64,000 nt of DNA from Pseudomonas sp. Irchel s3h14. GTDB lineage: Bacteria; Pseudomonadota; Gammaproteobacteria; Pseudomonadales; Pseudomonadaceae. Location: positions 1-64,000 of the forward strand of contig NZ_FYDJ01000014.1 of the NCBI RefSeq assembly GCF_900187425.1. Direction: 5' to 3'. Below are positions 17,373-25,537 of the stretch, piece by piece. Position numbers and translations under genes: made by a program. Under the pieces are notes generated by a model. That model saw only the letters and a program-made list of their open reading frames with translations. It had not been told where the DNA came from and did no database searches. Within the stretch, counting starts at the first letter, position 1; each line of letters opens with the position of its first letter.

Positions 17373-18319
17373 AACTGGCTTTGGTCGGTGACATCGGTGG
17401 GACCAACGCACGTTTCGCGTTGTGGAAAAACCAGCAGCTGGAATCGGTCCAGGTGCTGGCGACGGCCGACCACGCCAGCCCGGAAGAGGCGATTGCCCTC
17501 TACCTGAGCGGGCTGGGTCTGGCGCCGGGTTCAATCGGTTCGGTGTGCCTGTCGGTGGCCGGTCCCGTCAGCGGCGATGAGTTCAAGTTCACCAACAATC
17601 ACTGGCGACTGAGCCGCAAGGGGTTCTGCCAGACCTTGCAGGTGGATCAACTGTTGCTGGTCAACGACTTCTCGGCGATGGCGCTGGGCATGACCCGTTT
17701 GCAGCCGGACGAGTTTCGGGTGGTCTGCGAAGGTACGCCGGAACCGTTGCGGCCGGCGGTGGTGATCGGTCCGGGGACTGGCCTCGGTGTTGGCACGTTG
17801 CTGGATCTGGGCGAAGGTCGTTTCGCTGCGTTGCCGGGGGAGGGCGGTCACGTCGATTTGCCGCTGAGCAGTCCGCGGGAAACTCAGTTGTGGCAGCACA
17901 TCTTCAATGAGATCGGCCATGTCAGCGCTGAAACGGCATTGAGCGGCAGCGGTTTGCCGCGGGTCTATCGGGCGATTTGTGCGGTGGACGGTCATGAACC
18001 GGTGCTGGATTCCCCCGAGTCGATTACCGCGGCCGGTCTGGCCGGCGATCCGATTGCCCTGGAAGTCCTTGAGCAGTTCTGCTGCTGGCTGGGGCGTGTG
18101 GCCGGCAACAACGTGCTGACCACCGGTGCGCGTGGTGGCGTGTACATCGTGGGCGGGGTGATTCCGCGGTTTGCCGATTTCTTCATCGAAAGCGGTTTCG
18201 CCCGGTGCTTCGCCGACAAGGGCTGCATGAGCGATTACTTCAAAGGCATCCCGGTGTGGCTGGTGACGGCACCGTACTCCGGCCTGGTTGGCGCGGGTGT
18301 GGCGCTCGACCAGTCCTGA
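17369..18319 (+). CDS. glk: Glucokinase
   Basis: 316-residue ROK-unrelated bacterial glucokinase (E. coli Glk type) phosphorylating cytoplasmic glucose to glucose-6-phosphate. The ATP site GDIGGTNARFAL is at residues 8-19, and the signature VIGPGTGLGVG and PGEGGHVDLP are present. The start is an unusual TTG that overlaps the edd stop (ATTGA), giving translational coupling to edd; no ATG lies nearby that keeps the N-terminal glycine motif. A REPIN follows the stop, separating it from gltR. Confidence 0.95.
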   Translation: MKLALVGDIGGTNARFALWKNQQLESVQVLATADHASPEEAIALYLSGLGLAPGSIGSVCLSVAGPVSGDEFKFTNNHWRLSRKGFCQTLQVDQLLLVNDFSAMALGMTRLQPDEFRVVCEGTPEPLRPAVVIGPGTGLGVGTLLDLGEGRFAALPGEGGHVDLPLSSPRETQLWQHIFNEIGHVSAETALSGSGLPRVYRAICAVDGHEPVLDSPESITAAGLAGDPIALEVLEQFCCWLGRVAGNNVLTTGARGGVYIVGGVIPRFADFFIESGFARCFADKGCMSDYFKGIPVWLVTAPYSGLVGAGVALDQS

Positions 18320-18335
18320 GACCGAGTCGCCTTCA

Positions 18336-18426
18336 TCGCGGGCAAGCCATGCTCCTACAGAATTGGAGTCGTTCACAAAAATGGCGACCAACCCTATACC
18401 TGTAGGAGCCGAGCTTGCTCGCGATG
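18336..18426. repeat. REPIN D (hybrid arms)
   Basis: Left arm TCGCGGGCAAGCCATGCTCC is of the type found in REPIN H; right arm GGAGCCGAGCTTGCTCGCGA is of the type found in REPIN K. It lies between glk and gltR inside an otherwise co-oriented gene run. Confidence 0.85.
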
Positions 18427-18481
18427 GGGCCATGACAGACAACATAGATTTACGCACGATCAGGCATAATCCGCCCAATTC

Positions 18482-18493
18482 AAACAACAAGGA
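18482..18493 (+). promoter_or_regulatory. Hfq/Crc CA motif at the gltR ribosome binding site
   Basis: AAACAACAAGGA: an AANAANAA motif running straight into the Shine-Dalgarno AAGGA of gltR. Such A-rich motifs are the targets of Hfq with Crc in Pseudomonas catabolite repression. Confidence 0.7.
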
Positions 18494-18502
18494 CGCCGCC
18501 CC

Positions 18503-19234
18503 GTGAGCTCAGTCAACAAGTCGATTTTGTTGGTCGATGACGATCAAGAGATACGCGAGTTGCTGGACACCTACCTGACCCGCGCCGGCTTCCAGGTTCG
18601 TACCACGCCTGACGGTGCAGGCTTTCGTCAGGCGATGAACGAGGCACCGAGCGATCTGGTGATCCTCGACGTGATGCTGCCGGACGAAGACGGCTTCAGC
18701 CTCTGCCGCTGGATCCGTCAGCACCCGCGTCAGGCGCAGGTGCCAATCATCATGCTCACGGCCAGTTCCGACGAGGCCGACCGCGTCATCGGTCTGGAAT
18801 TGGGCGCCGACGATTACCTTGGCAAACCCTTCAGCCCGCGTGAATTACAGGCGCGCATCAAAGCCTTGTTGCGTCGCGCGCAGTTCGGCCAGGAACGTTC
18901 CGGCAGCGAAGTGCTGGCCTTCGATGACTGGCGGCTGGACATGGTCAGCCATCGCCTGTTCCACATCGACGGCGAAGAAGTGATTCTCTCCGGCGCCGAT
19001 TTCGCGCTGCTGAAACTGTTCCTCGATCACCCCCAGGAAATCCTCGATCGCGACACCATCGGCAACGCCACCCGTGGCCGCGATTTGATGCCGCTGGATC
19101 GCATCGTCGACATGGCCGTCAGCCGATTGCGCCAGCGCCTGCGCGACACCGAAAAACCACCGCGGCTGATCCGTACCGTGCGCGGCAGCGGCTACCAACT
19201 GGCCGCCAATGTGGTTGCCAGCAATGGCCACTGA
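18503..19234 (+). CDS. gltR: Response regulator of glucose uptake, OmpR family
   Basis: 243-residue regulator: receiver domain with LLVDDDQE, phospho-acceptor D56 in VILDVMLP and the lysine of YLGKPFSP, then an OmpR-type winged helix ending RLIRTVRGSGYQLA. In Pseudomonas GltR with its kinase GltS/GtrS responds to glucose or 2-ketogluconate and controls oprB, glucose transport and central sugar genes. Start is GTG at 18503, preceded by AACAACAAGGA, where an Hfq/Crc CA motif overlaps the ribosome binding site, pointing to catabolite repression of translation. gltS overlaps its 3' end by 11 bases. Confidence 0.93.
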   Translation: MSSVNKSILLVDDDQEIRELLDTYLTRAGFQVRTTPDGAGFRQAMNEAPSDLVILDVMLPDEDGFSLCRWIRQHPRQAQVPIIMLTASSDEADRVIGLELGADDYLGKPFSPRELQARIKALLRRAQFGQERSGSEVLAFDDWRLDMVSHRLFHIDGEEVILSGADFALLKLFLDHPQEILDRDTIGNATRGRDLMPLDRIVDMAVSRLRQRLRDTEKPPRLIRTVRGSGYQLAANVVASNGH

Positions 19235-20693
19235 GTTTTTCCGCAAGCTCGCCGCACGGATTCCCGTGCCGCGTTCGCTGCTCGGGCGGATGTTGCTGCT
19301 GACGCTGTTGGCGGTGTTGTTCGCCCAGACGCTGTCGAGCGTGATCTGGGTCTCGCAATTGCGCGCCACGCAGCTTGAAGGCCTGGTCACCAGCGCCCGT
19401 AGCCTTGCTCATTCGATGACCGCCAGCGTCAGTTACTTCCGCTCTCTGCCGGTCGCGTTTCGGCCATTGGTACTCGACCAGTTGCGCAGCATGGGCGGCA
19501 CCCGTTTTGTGGTGACGCTCAACGACAAACCCTTGGGCATGGAAGTGCTGCCAATCACCCCGCGCAAGGAAGCCGTGCTCAAAGCGGTGGACGAAGTGTT
19601 GCGTCAGTCCCTGGGTCAGGACACGGATATCTCGGTGACGTTCGTCAGCCCCGAAGACCTGCGGATCTTCAACGGTGGTCTGAAACTCGATGAATTGCCT
19701 CGCTCCTGGGCGCACTACGCGCTGACTCTGGAGCCGGTAAACCCGCCGGTATTGGTCACGCAAATCCAGATGGCACCGGGCGAGTGGCTGTACATCGCCT
19801 CGCTGTTGCCCGAGCCCTACACCAGTCTTGAAGAACAAGGCCTGCCGGCACAACAGGTCTGGTTCATCGTGCTCACCAGCGGCTTTTTGCTGTTGTTCAT
19901 TGGCCTGCTGGTGCACTGGCAGAGCCGGCCGCTCAAGCGTTTGGCGCGGGCAGCACGGGACATGTCCCTCGGCGCGGAAGTCGAACCCGTGGCGGAGGGC
20001 GGCGGCAGTGAAGTGGTCGAAGTCGGCCGCGCCTTCAATGCGATGCGCGAACGTATCAGCCGTTACCTGACCGAGCGCAGCCAGTTGTTCAGCGCGATTT
20101 CCCATGACCTGCGCACACCGATTACCCGCTTGCGGTTGCGGGTTGAATTGCTCGAGGACGAAACGCTGCAAGCCAAGTTCGGTCGTGATCTGGATGAGTT
20201 GGAGCTGCTGGTCAAAGGCGCGCTGCAATGCGTGAAAGACACCGACATCCACGAAAACATCGAGCCGGTGGACCTCAATCACGTGCTTGATTGTCTGGTG
20301 GAGCCGTATCTGGCGCCCAACGGCAATGGTCGCGTTACTCAGCAAGGGCGTGCGCTGGCGGCGTATCCGGGGAAGCCGCTGGCGCTCAAGCGTTGCATCG
20401 GCAACCTGATCGACAATGCCTTGAAGTATGGGCAGAAAGCGCATTTGCACATTGATGACGACCAGAGTGCGTTCATCCTGCATGTGGACGATGAAGGGCC
20501 GGGCGTGCCGGAACAGCGGATGGAGCAGGTGTTCGAACCGCATTTCCGCCTGGCCGGGCAGCAGCAGGGTTATGGGTTGGGGTTGGGGATTGCGCGAAAT
20601 ATTGCGCATAGCCATGGCGGCGAAGTGAGCCTGCAAAACCTGCGTGAAGGCGGGTTGCGGGTGACGTTGCACTTGCCGCGCAGTGTTGATTAG
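19224..20693 (+). CDS. gltS: Sensor histidine kinase of the glucose two-component system
   Basis: 489-residue inner-membrane kinase (GltS/GtrS). First membrane segment about 20-42 (RMLLLTLLAVLFAQTLSSVIW), a periplasmic sensor to about 210, second membrane segment (FIVLTSGFLLLFIGLLVHW), HAMP (PLKRLARAARDMSLG), H box AISHDLRTPITRL with H294, N box NLIDNALKYG and glycine boxes DDEGPGVPE and GYGLGLGIAR. It pairs with GltR. Start at MATEFF (19224), overlapping gltR by 11 bases, chosen because it starts directly before the basic/hydrophobic N-terminus; the ATG at 19209 would add five residues. Confidence 0.9.
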   Translation: MATEFFRKLAARIPVPRSLLGRMLLLTLLAVLFAQTLSSVIWVSQLRATQLEGLVTSARSLAHSMTASVSYFRSLPVAFRPLVLDQLRSMGGTRFVVTLNDKPLGMEVLPITPRKEAVLKAVDEVLRQSLGQDTDISVTFVSPEDLRIFNGGLKLDELPRSWAHYALTLEPVNPPVLVTQIQMAPGEWLYIASLLPEPYTSLEEQGLPAQQVWFIVLTSGFLLLFIGLLVHWQSRPLKRLARAARDMSLGAEVEPVAEGGGSEVVEVGRAFNAMRERISRYLTERSQLFSAISHDLRTPITRLRLRVELLEDETLQAKFGRDLDELELLVKGALQCVKDTDIHENIEPVDLNHVLDCLVEPYLAPNGNGRVTQQGRALAAYPGKPLALKRCIGNLIDNALKYGQKAHLHIDDDQSAFILHVDDEGPGVPEQRMEQVFEPHFRLAGQQQGYGLGLGIARNIAHSHGGEVSLQNLREGGLRVTLHLPRSVD

Positions 20694-20711
20694 TGAGACT
20701 GCGTTATCGTT

Positions 20712-20796
20712 CTTCGCGAGCAAGCCCGCTCCCACATTTGGCCGAGTTCATTCAGATGGAATGCATTCAAATGTGGGAGCGGGCTTGCTCGCGAAG
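20712..20796. repeat. REPIN E
   Basis: Inverted REP arms of the GTGGGAGCGGGCTTGCTCGC type with spacer CGAGTTCATTCAGATGGAAT, closely similar to the REPIN I spacer. Follows gltS and probably ends its transcript. Confidence 0.9.
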
Positions 20797-20841
20797 ACGT
20801 CAGACCATTCAGCACATTCATCCAGTCAAATGTCACAAGTC

Positions 20842-20868
20842 GGTGACATAACTCGCCCCCTTCGTTAC
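20842..20868 (+). promoter_or_regulatory. Shared promoter motif of the isomerase gene (candidate GltR site)
   Basis: GGTGACAT, 11 bases, TTCGTTAC. The identical pair of blocks with identical spacing recurs before gtsA at 22195-22221. It lies about 60 bases upstream of the isomerase ATG. An overlapping inverted repeat TGTCAC-N6-GTGACA is at 20831-20848. GltR is the obvious candidate because both genes belong to glucose uptake; this is inference. Confidence 0.55.
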
Positions 20869-20908
20869 AAGCCCGCCACCGCCCGTTGTTTAGACTGCCC
20901 CCAGTCAT

Positions 20909-20922
20909 AACAACAAAAAAGG
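20909..20922 (+). promoter_or_regulatory. Hfq/Crc CA motif before the isomerase gene
   Basis: AACAACAAAAAAGG overlaps the ribosome binding site of the isomerase gene. Nearly the same leader (CATAACAACAAGAAAGG) precedes gtsA. Confidence 0.65.
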
Positions 20923-20928
20923 CACCCC

Positions 20929-22188
20929 ATGGACACCTTCCAACCCGCGTTCAGCAGTTGGCTGAACGCACCCGCCCATCAGCACTGGCTCGCCGCCGAA
21001 GGCCTGCGCCTGCTGGCGTTTGCCAAGGCTTCGAAGCTTCCCGAAGGTTTCGGCAATCTTGATGAAAAGGGCTGCCTTCCGGTCAGCGCCCACGCCGAAA
21101 CCATGAACACCGCGCGCATGACCCACAGCTTCGCCATGGCCCATATTCAGGGCTTGCCGGGTTTCGCCGAGCTGGTGGATCACGGCATCAAAGCCCTCAG
21201 CGGTCCATTGCGTGACGCCGAACACGGTGGCTGGTTCGCTGCCCCCGAGCATCGCGACGACAACACCGACAAAGCGGCTTACCTGCACGCCTTCGTTGCC
21301 TTGGCCGCCAGTTCTGCGGTCGTCGCTCAGCGTCCCGGCGCGCAGGCCTTGCTCGACGATGCCATCCACATCATCGACACGCATTTCTGGTGCGAGGAGG
21401 AGGGCGCGATGCGTGAATCCTTCAACCGCGACTGGAGTGAAGAGGAAAGCTATCGCGGTGCCAACAGCAACATGCACGCCACCGAAGCCTTTCTCGCGTT
21501 GGCCGATGTCACCGAAGAGAACCGCTGGCTGTGCCGCGCGCAGCGCATCGTCGAGCGCGTCATCCACGGTCACGCCGCTGCCAACGATTACCTGGTGGTC
21601 GAGCATTTCGACCGCGACTGGCAGCCGCTTCGCGACTACAACCACGACAACCCGGCCGATGGTTTTCGCCCCTACGGCACCACGCCGGGCCACGGTTTCG
21701 AATGGGCCCGGCTGATGCTGCATCTTGAAGCTGCGCGGGTTAAGGCCGGGATGCTCACGCCGGGCTGGCTCGCCACCGACGCGCAGAAACTCTTCGACCA
21801 CAACTGCCGTCACGGCTGGGATGTCGACGGGGCGCCGGGGATTGTTTACACCCTCGACTGGGACAATCGCGCCGTGGTTCGCCATCGTCTGCACTGGACC
21901 CATTGCGAAGCCAGCGCCGCCGCCAGTGCGCTGCTTAAACGCACAGGCGATGCGCAATACGAAAGCTGGTACCGACTTTTTTGGGAATTCTGCGACAGCC
22001 ATTTCATCGACCGCGAAAGCGGCAGCTGGCGCCACGAGCTCGATCCGCAGAACCGTCCGAGCGCCGATATCTGGGCTGGTAAGCCTGATCTTTATCACGC
22101 CTGGCAAGCCGTATTGATCCCGCGATTGCCTCTGGCGCCAAGCATGGCGACTGCCCTGGCACAGTTATCCCAGAGCGCTCCTGTGTAA
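20929..22188 (+). CDS. AGE-family aldose-ketose isomerase (mannose isomerase type)
   Basis: 419-residue N-acylglucosamine 2-epimerase superfamily protein with an (alpha/alpha)6 barrel. Conserved pieces include RMTHSFAMAH, GGWFAAPEH, KAAYLHAFVALAAS, SNMHATEAFLAL, WARLMLHLEAAR and HWTHCEASAAASAL, giving the paired histidines typical of the family. The closest types I recall are YihS and bacterial D-mannose isomerases that interconvert mannose, fructose and glucose-like sugars. It stands just before gtsABCD with a similar leader and promoter motif, so it likely feeds imported hexoses into the glucose route. An epimerase of another sugar is possible. Cytoplasmic, no signal peptide. Confidence 0.8.
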   Translation: MDTFQPAFSSWLNAPAHQHWLAAEGLRLLAFAKASKLPEGFGNLDEKGCLPVSAHAETMNTARMTHSFAMAHIQGLPGFAELVDHGIKALSGPLRDAEHGGWFAAPEHRDDNTDKAAYLHAFVALAASSAVVAQRPGAQALLDDAIHIIDTHFWCEEEGAMRESFNRDWSEEESYRGANSNMHATEAFLALADVTEENRWLCRAQRIVERVIHGHAAANDYLVVEHFDRDWQPLRDYNHDNPADGFRPYGTTPGHGFEWARLMLHLEAARVKAGMLTPGWLATDAQKLFDHNCRHGWDVDGAPGIVYTLDWDNRAVVRHRLHWTHCEASAAASALLKRTGDAQYESWYRLFWEFCDSHFIDRESGSWRHELDPQNRPSADIWAGKPDLYHAWQAVLIPRLPLAPSMATALAQLSQSAPV

Positions 22189-22194
22189 CCATGT

Positions 22195-22221
22195 GGTGAC
22201 ATTCGAACGTCCCTTCGTTAC
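22195..22221 (+). promoter_or_regulatory. Shared promoter motif of gtsA (candidate GltR site)
   Basis: GGTGACAT, 11 bases, TTCGTTAC, the same two blocks and spacing as at 20842-20868. It begins seven bases after the isomerase stop codon and 85 bases before gtsA. Confidence 0.55.
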
Positions 22222-22282
22222 CTGCGAGGGGATCACTCCTGTTTAAAATCCTATGCAGCGCAAGCACCAGACTTGCATGCAT

Positions 22283-22296
22283 AACAACAAGAAAGG
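22283..22296 (+). promoter_or_regulatory. Hfq/Crc CA motif before gtsA
   Basis: AACAACAAGAAAGG directly upstream of the gtsA start, overlapping its Shine-Dalgarno sequence. Confidence 0.65.
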
Positions 22297-22305
22297 TACT
22301 ACTAG

Positions 22306-23613
22306 ATGAATGCGATTTCTCGCCTCGCTACTGTCATTTCTCTCGCCTCACTGCTTCCTCTGTCTGCATTCCCGCTGAGTACGCTTGCTGCCGATTCCAA
22401 AGGTTCGGTGGAAGTCGTTCACTGGTGGACCTCTGGTGGTGAAAAGGCTGCGGTCGATGTTCTGAAGGCCCAAGTCGAAAAAGACGGCTTCACCTGGAAG
22501 GACGGCGCAGTCGCCGGTGGCGGCGGTTCCACTGCCATGACCGTACTCAAAAGCCGCGCCGTCGCCGGTAACCCGCCGGGCGTTGCACAGATCAAAGGTC
22601 CGGATATCCAGGAGTGGGGCAGCACTGGCCTGCTCAGCACCGATACCCTGAAAGACGTTGCCAAGTCCGAAGGCTGGGATGGCCTGCTGTCGAAGAAAGT
22701 CTCCGACACCGTCAAGTACGAAGGTGACTACGTCGCCGTGCCGGTGAACATTCACCGCGTCAACTGGCTGTGGATCAACCCGGAAGTCTTCAAGAAAGCC
22801 GGGATCGAAAAAGCTCCTACTACCCTCGAAGAATTCTATGCCGCTGGCGACAAGCTGAAAGCCGCAGGCTTCATCGCGCTTGCCCACGGTGGCCAGCCTT
22901 GGCAGGACAGCACCGTGTTTGAAGACGTGGTGCTCTCGGTCATGGGCGCGGACGGTTACAAGAAAGCCCTGGTAAACCTGGATCAGAAAACCCTCTCGGG
23001 CGCCGAGATGACCAAGTCGTTCACCGAGCTGAAAAAACTCACTGGCTACATGGACCCGAATCGCGCCGGTCGTGACTGGAACATCGCGGCCGCCGAAGTC
23101 ATCAACGGCAAGGCCGGTATGCAGATGATGGGCGACTGGGCCAAGAGCGAATGGACCGCTGCCAAGAAAGTAGCGGGCAAGGACTACCAGTGCGTGCCGT
23201 TCCCGGGCACTGAAAAAGCCTTCACCTACAACATCGACTCGATGGCTGTGTTCAAGCTCAAAGCCGATCGCAAAGGCGACATCGCCGCTCAGCAAGACCT
23301 GGCCAAGGTCGCCCTGGGTAAAGACTTCCAGAAAGTCTTCAGCATCAACAAAGGCTCGATCCCGGTACGTACCGACATGCTTAACGACATGAGCGGTCTG
23401 GGCTTCGATTCCTGCGCTCAAGCGGCTGCCAAGGATTTCCTTGCAGACGAGAAGACTGGCGGCCTGCAACCGAGCATGGCGCACAACATGGCCACTTCCC
23501 TGGCCGTGCAGGGCGCGATCTTCGATGTGGTGACCAACTTCATGAACGACAAGAACGCTGACCCGGCCAAGGCCAGTGCCCAACTGGCATCGGCCGTCAA
23601 AGCCGCCCAGTAA
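22306..23613 (+). CDS. gtsA: Glucose ABC transporter, periplasmic binding protein
   Basis: 435-residue family 1 solute-binding protein. Signal peptide about 1-29 (LATVISLASLLPLSAFPLSTLAA), mature start near ADSKGSVEVVHWWTSGGEKAA, a sugar-binding pattern. Later WLWINPEVFKKAG and GDWAKSEWTA are standard. With gtsB, gtsC and gtsD it forms the high-affinity glucose (and perhaps mannose) importer of Pseudomonas, taking sugar delivered by the OprB porin. A REPIN separates it from gtsB, which probably keeps gtsA mRNA in excess over the permease genes. Also called gltB in some species. Confidence 0.93.
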   Translation: MNAISRLATVISLASLLPLSAFPLSTLAADSKGSVEVVHWWTSGGEKAAVDVLKAQVEKDGFTWKDGAVAGGGGSTAMTVLKSRAVAGNPPGVAQIKGPDIQEWGSTGLLSTDTLKDVAKSEGWDGLLSKKVSDTVKYEGDYVAVPVNIHRVNWLWINPEVFKKAGIEKAPTTLEEFYAAGDKLKAAGFIALAHGGQPWQDSTVFEDVVLSVMGADGYKKALVNLDQKTLSGAEMTKSFTELKKLTGYMDPNRAGRDWNIAAAEVINGKAGMQMMGDWAKSEWTAAKKVAGKDYQCVPFPGTEKAFTYNIDSMAVFKLKADRKGDIAAQQDLAKVALGKDFQKVFSINKGSIPVRTDMLNDMSGLGFDSCAQAAAKDFLADEKTGGLQPSMAHNMATSLAVQGAIFDVVTNFMNDKNADPAKASAQLASAVKAAQ

Positions 23614-23635
23614 TCCCTGACGCCGCGTGACCCTG

Positions 23636-23740
23636 TGTGGGAGCGGGCTTGCTCGCGAAGACGGACTGACATTCAACATTGATGTCGACTGACACACCGC
23701 TTTCGCGAGCAAGTCGGAGCGCCGAACCGCCGCTCCCACA
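23636..23740. repeat. REPIN F inside the gts operon, with a small insertion
   Basis: Left arm TGTGGGAGCGGGCTTGCTCG; spacer CATTGATGTCGACTGACAC; right arm interrupted: CGAGCAAG is followed by about 15 extra bases (around 23714-23729, TCGGAGCGCCGAACC) before CGCTCCCACA. It lies between gtsA and gtsB, like the REP between malE and malF of E. coli. Confidence 0.9.
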
Positions 23741-23786
23741 AGGGATCGCCGTGCCGATTCCATTTCTCTTCACCTGGATTATCCCG

Positions 23787-24695
23787 ATGAGCTCTGTGGC
23801 GGTTTTCAGCAAAGCCTCACCGTTCGACGCACTGCAGCGCTGGCTCCCCAAACTGGTTTTGGCGCCAAGCATGCTGATCGTCCTGGTTGGTTTTTACGGT
23901 TACATCATCTGGACATTCGTTCTGTCCTTCACCAATTCCAGCTTCATGCCGAGCTACAAATGGGTCGGTCTGCAGCAATACATCCGCCTGATGGACAACG
24001 ATCGCTGGTGGGTCGCAAGCAAAAACCTCGCGGTCTTCGGCGGCATGTTCATCGGCATCAGCCTGGTGCTGGGGGTGTTCCTGGCGGTGCTGCTGGATCA
24101 GCGCATTCGCAAGGAAGGCTTCATCCGCACCGTTTACCTGTACCCGATGGCGCTCTCGATGATCGTCACCGGTACCGCGTGGAAATGGCTGCTCAACCCA
24201 GGCCTGGGCCTGGACAAAATGCTGCGTGACTGGGGCTGGGAAGGCTTCCGTCTCGACTGGCTGGTGGATCAGGATCGCGTGGTGTATTGCCTGGTGATCG
24301 CAGCCGTGTGGCAAGCCTCCGGGTTTGTGATGGCGATGTTCCTGGCCGGCCTGCGTGGTGTCGATCAATCGATCATCCGTGCCGCGCAAGTCGATGGTGC
24401 GAGCCTGCCGACCATCTACCTGAAGATCGTGTTGCCGAGCCTGCGCCCGGTGTTCTTCAGCGCCTTCATGATCCTCGCGCACATCGCGATCAAGAGCTTC
24501 GACCTGGTGGCGGCAATGACCGCTGGCGGCCCGGGCTACTCGTCTGACCTGCCCGCGATGTTCATGTATTCCTTCACCTTCAGCCGTGGCCAGATGGGCA
24601 TAGGTTCGGCGAGCGCCATGATGATGCTCGGCGCGATCCTGGCGATTCTGGTGCCGTACCTGTACTCCGAATTGCGAGGCAAACGCCATGAGTAA
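23787..24695 (+). CDS. gtsB: Glucose ABC transporter, permease 1
   Basis: 302-residue inner-membrane permease (MalF/UgpA type). About six membrane segments, the first at LVLAPSMLIVLVGFYGYIIW, and the coupling EAA loop RAAQVDGASLPTIYLKIVLP that contacts the ATPase. Start chosen at MSSVAVFSKASP (23787); the frame upstream is the REPIN, whose translation would add a meaningless N-terminus. The local ribosome binding site is weak (CCTGGATT), so expression may be lower than gtsA. It overlaps gtsC by 8 bases. Confidence 0.92.
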   Translation: MSSVAVFSKASPFDALQRWLPKLVLAPSMLIVLVGFYGYIIWTFVLSFTNSSFMPSYKWVGLQQYIRLMDNDRWWVASKNLAVFGGMFIGISLVLGVFLAVLLDQRIRKEGFIRTVYLYPMALSMIVTGTAWKWLLNPGLGLDKMLRDWGWEGFRLDWLVDQDRVVYCLVIAAVWQASGFVMAMFLAGLRGVDQSIIRAAQVDGASLPTIYLKIVLPSLRPVFFSAFMILAHIAIKSFDLVAAMTAGGPGYSSDLPAMFMYSFTFSRGQMGIGSASAMMMLGAILAILVPYLYSELRGKRHE

Positions 24696-25533
24696 TCAAC
24701 TCGGAAAACCGGCGATCAGCTTCAGCCGCATTGCGATCTACGCAACCTTGTTGCTGGCCGCCGCGATCTACCTGATCCCGCTGGTGGTGATGCTGCTGAC
24801 CAGTTTCAAATCCCCGGAAGACATCCGCACCGGCAACCTGCTGAGCTGGCCGCAAGTGATTGACGGCATCGGCTGGATCAAAGCCTGGGACGTTGTCGGC
24901 GGCTACTTCTGGAACTCGGTGAAAATCACCGTGCCGGCGGTCCTGATCTCCACCTTCATCGGTGCCATGAACGGTTACGTGCTGTCGATGTGGCGCTTCC
25001 GGGGTTCGCAACTGTTCTTCGGTCTGCTGCTGTTCGGCTGCTTCCTGCCGTTCCAGACCGTGTTGCTGCCAGCCTCGTTCACCCTCGGCAAGTTCGGCCT
25101 GGCCAACACCACCACTGGTTTGGTGCTGGTGCACGTGGTCTACGGCCTGGCGTTCACCACGCTGTTCTTCCGCAACTACTACGTGAGCATTCCGGATGCA
25201 CTGGTCAAGGCTGCACGCCTTGATGGCGCAGGCTTCTTCACGATTTTCTGGAAGATCCTGCTGCCGATGTCGATCCCGATCGTGATGGTCTGCCTGATCT
25301 GGCAGTTCACCCAAATCTGGAATGACTTCCTGTTCGGCGTGGTCTTCGCCAGTGGCGATGCCCAGCCAATTACCGTGGCCCTGAACAACCTGGTCAACAC
25401 CAGCACCGGGGCCAAGGAATACAACGTTGATATGGCCGCCGCGATGATCGCCGGGCTGCCGACACTGCTGGTCTACATATTCGCTGGCAAGTATTTCCTG
25501 CGTGGGCTGACGTCCGGCGCGGTCAAGGGGTAG
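24688..25533 (+). CDS. gtsC: Glucose ABC transporter, permease 2
   Basis: 281-residue MalG/UgpE-type permease. First membrane segment IAIYATLLLAAAIYLIPLVV, several more to the C-terminal LLVYIFAGKYFLRGL, and the EAA loop KAARLDGAGFFTIFWKILLP. Partner of GtsB in the membrane channel. Its start overlaps the gtsB stop by 8 bases and gtsD begins 4 bases after its stop, so the three are translationally coupled. Confidence 0.94.
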   Translation: MSNQLGKPAISFSRIAIYATLLLAAAIYLIPLVVMLLTSFKSPEDIRTGNLLSWPQVIDGIGWIKAWDVVGGYFWNSVKITVPAVLISTFIGAMNGYVLSMWRFRGSQLFFGLLLFGCFLPFQTVLLPASFTLGKFGLANTTTGLVLVHVVYGLAFTTLFFRNYYVSIPDALVKAARLDGAGFFTIFWKILLPMSIPIVMVCLIWQFTQIWNDFLFGVVFASGDAQPITVALNNLVNTSTGAKEYNVDMAAAMIAGLPTLLVYIFAGKYFLRGLTSGAVKG

Positions 25534-25537
25534 AACA

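Noticed and set aside
15540..17534. 664-codon minus-strand frame
   Set aside because: Shadow of edd and the start of glk; no recognisable motif and rich in His/Arg/Gln, as reverse-frame GC DNA gives.
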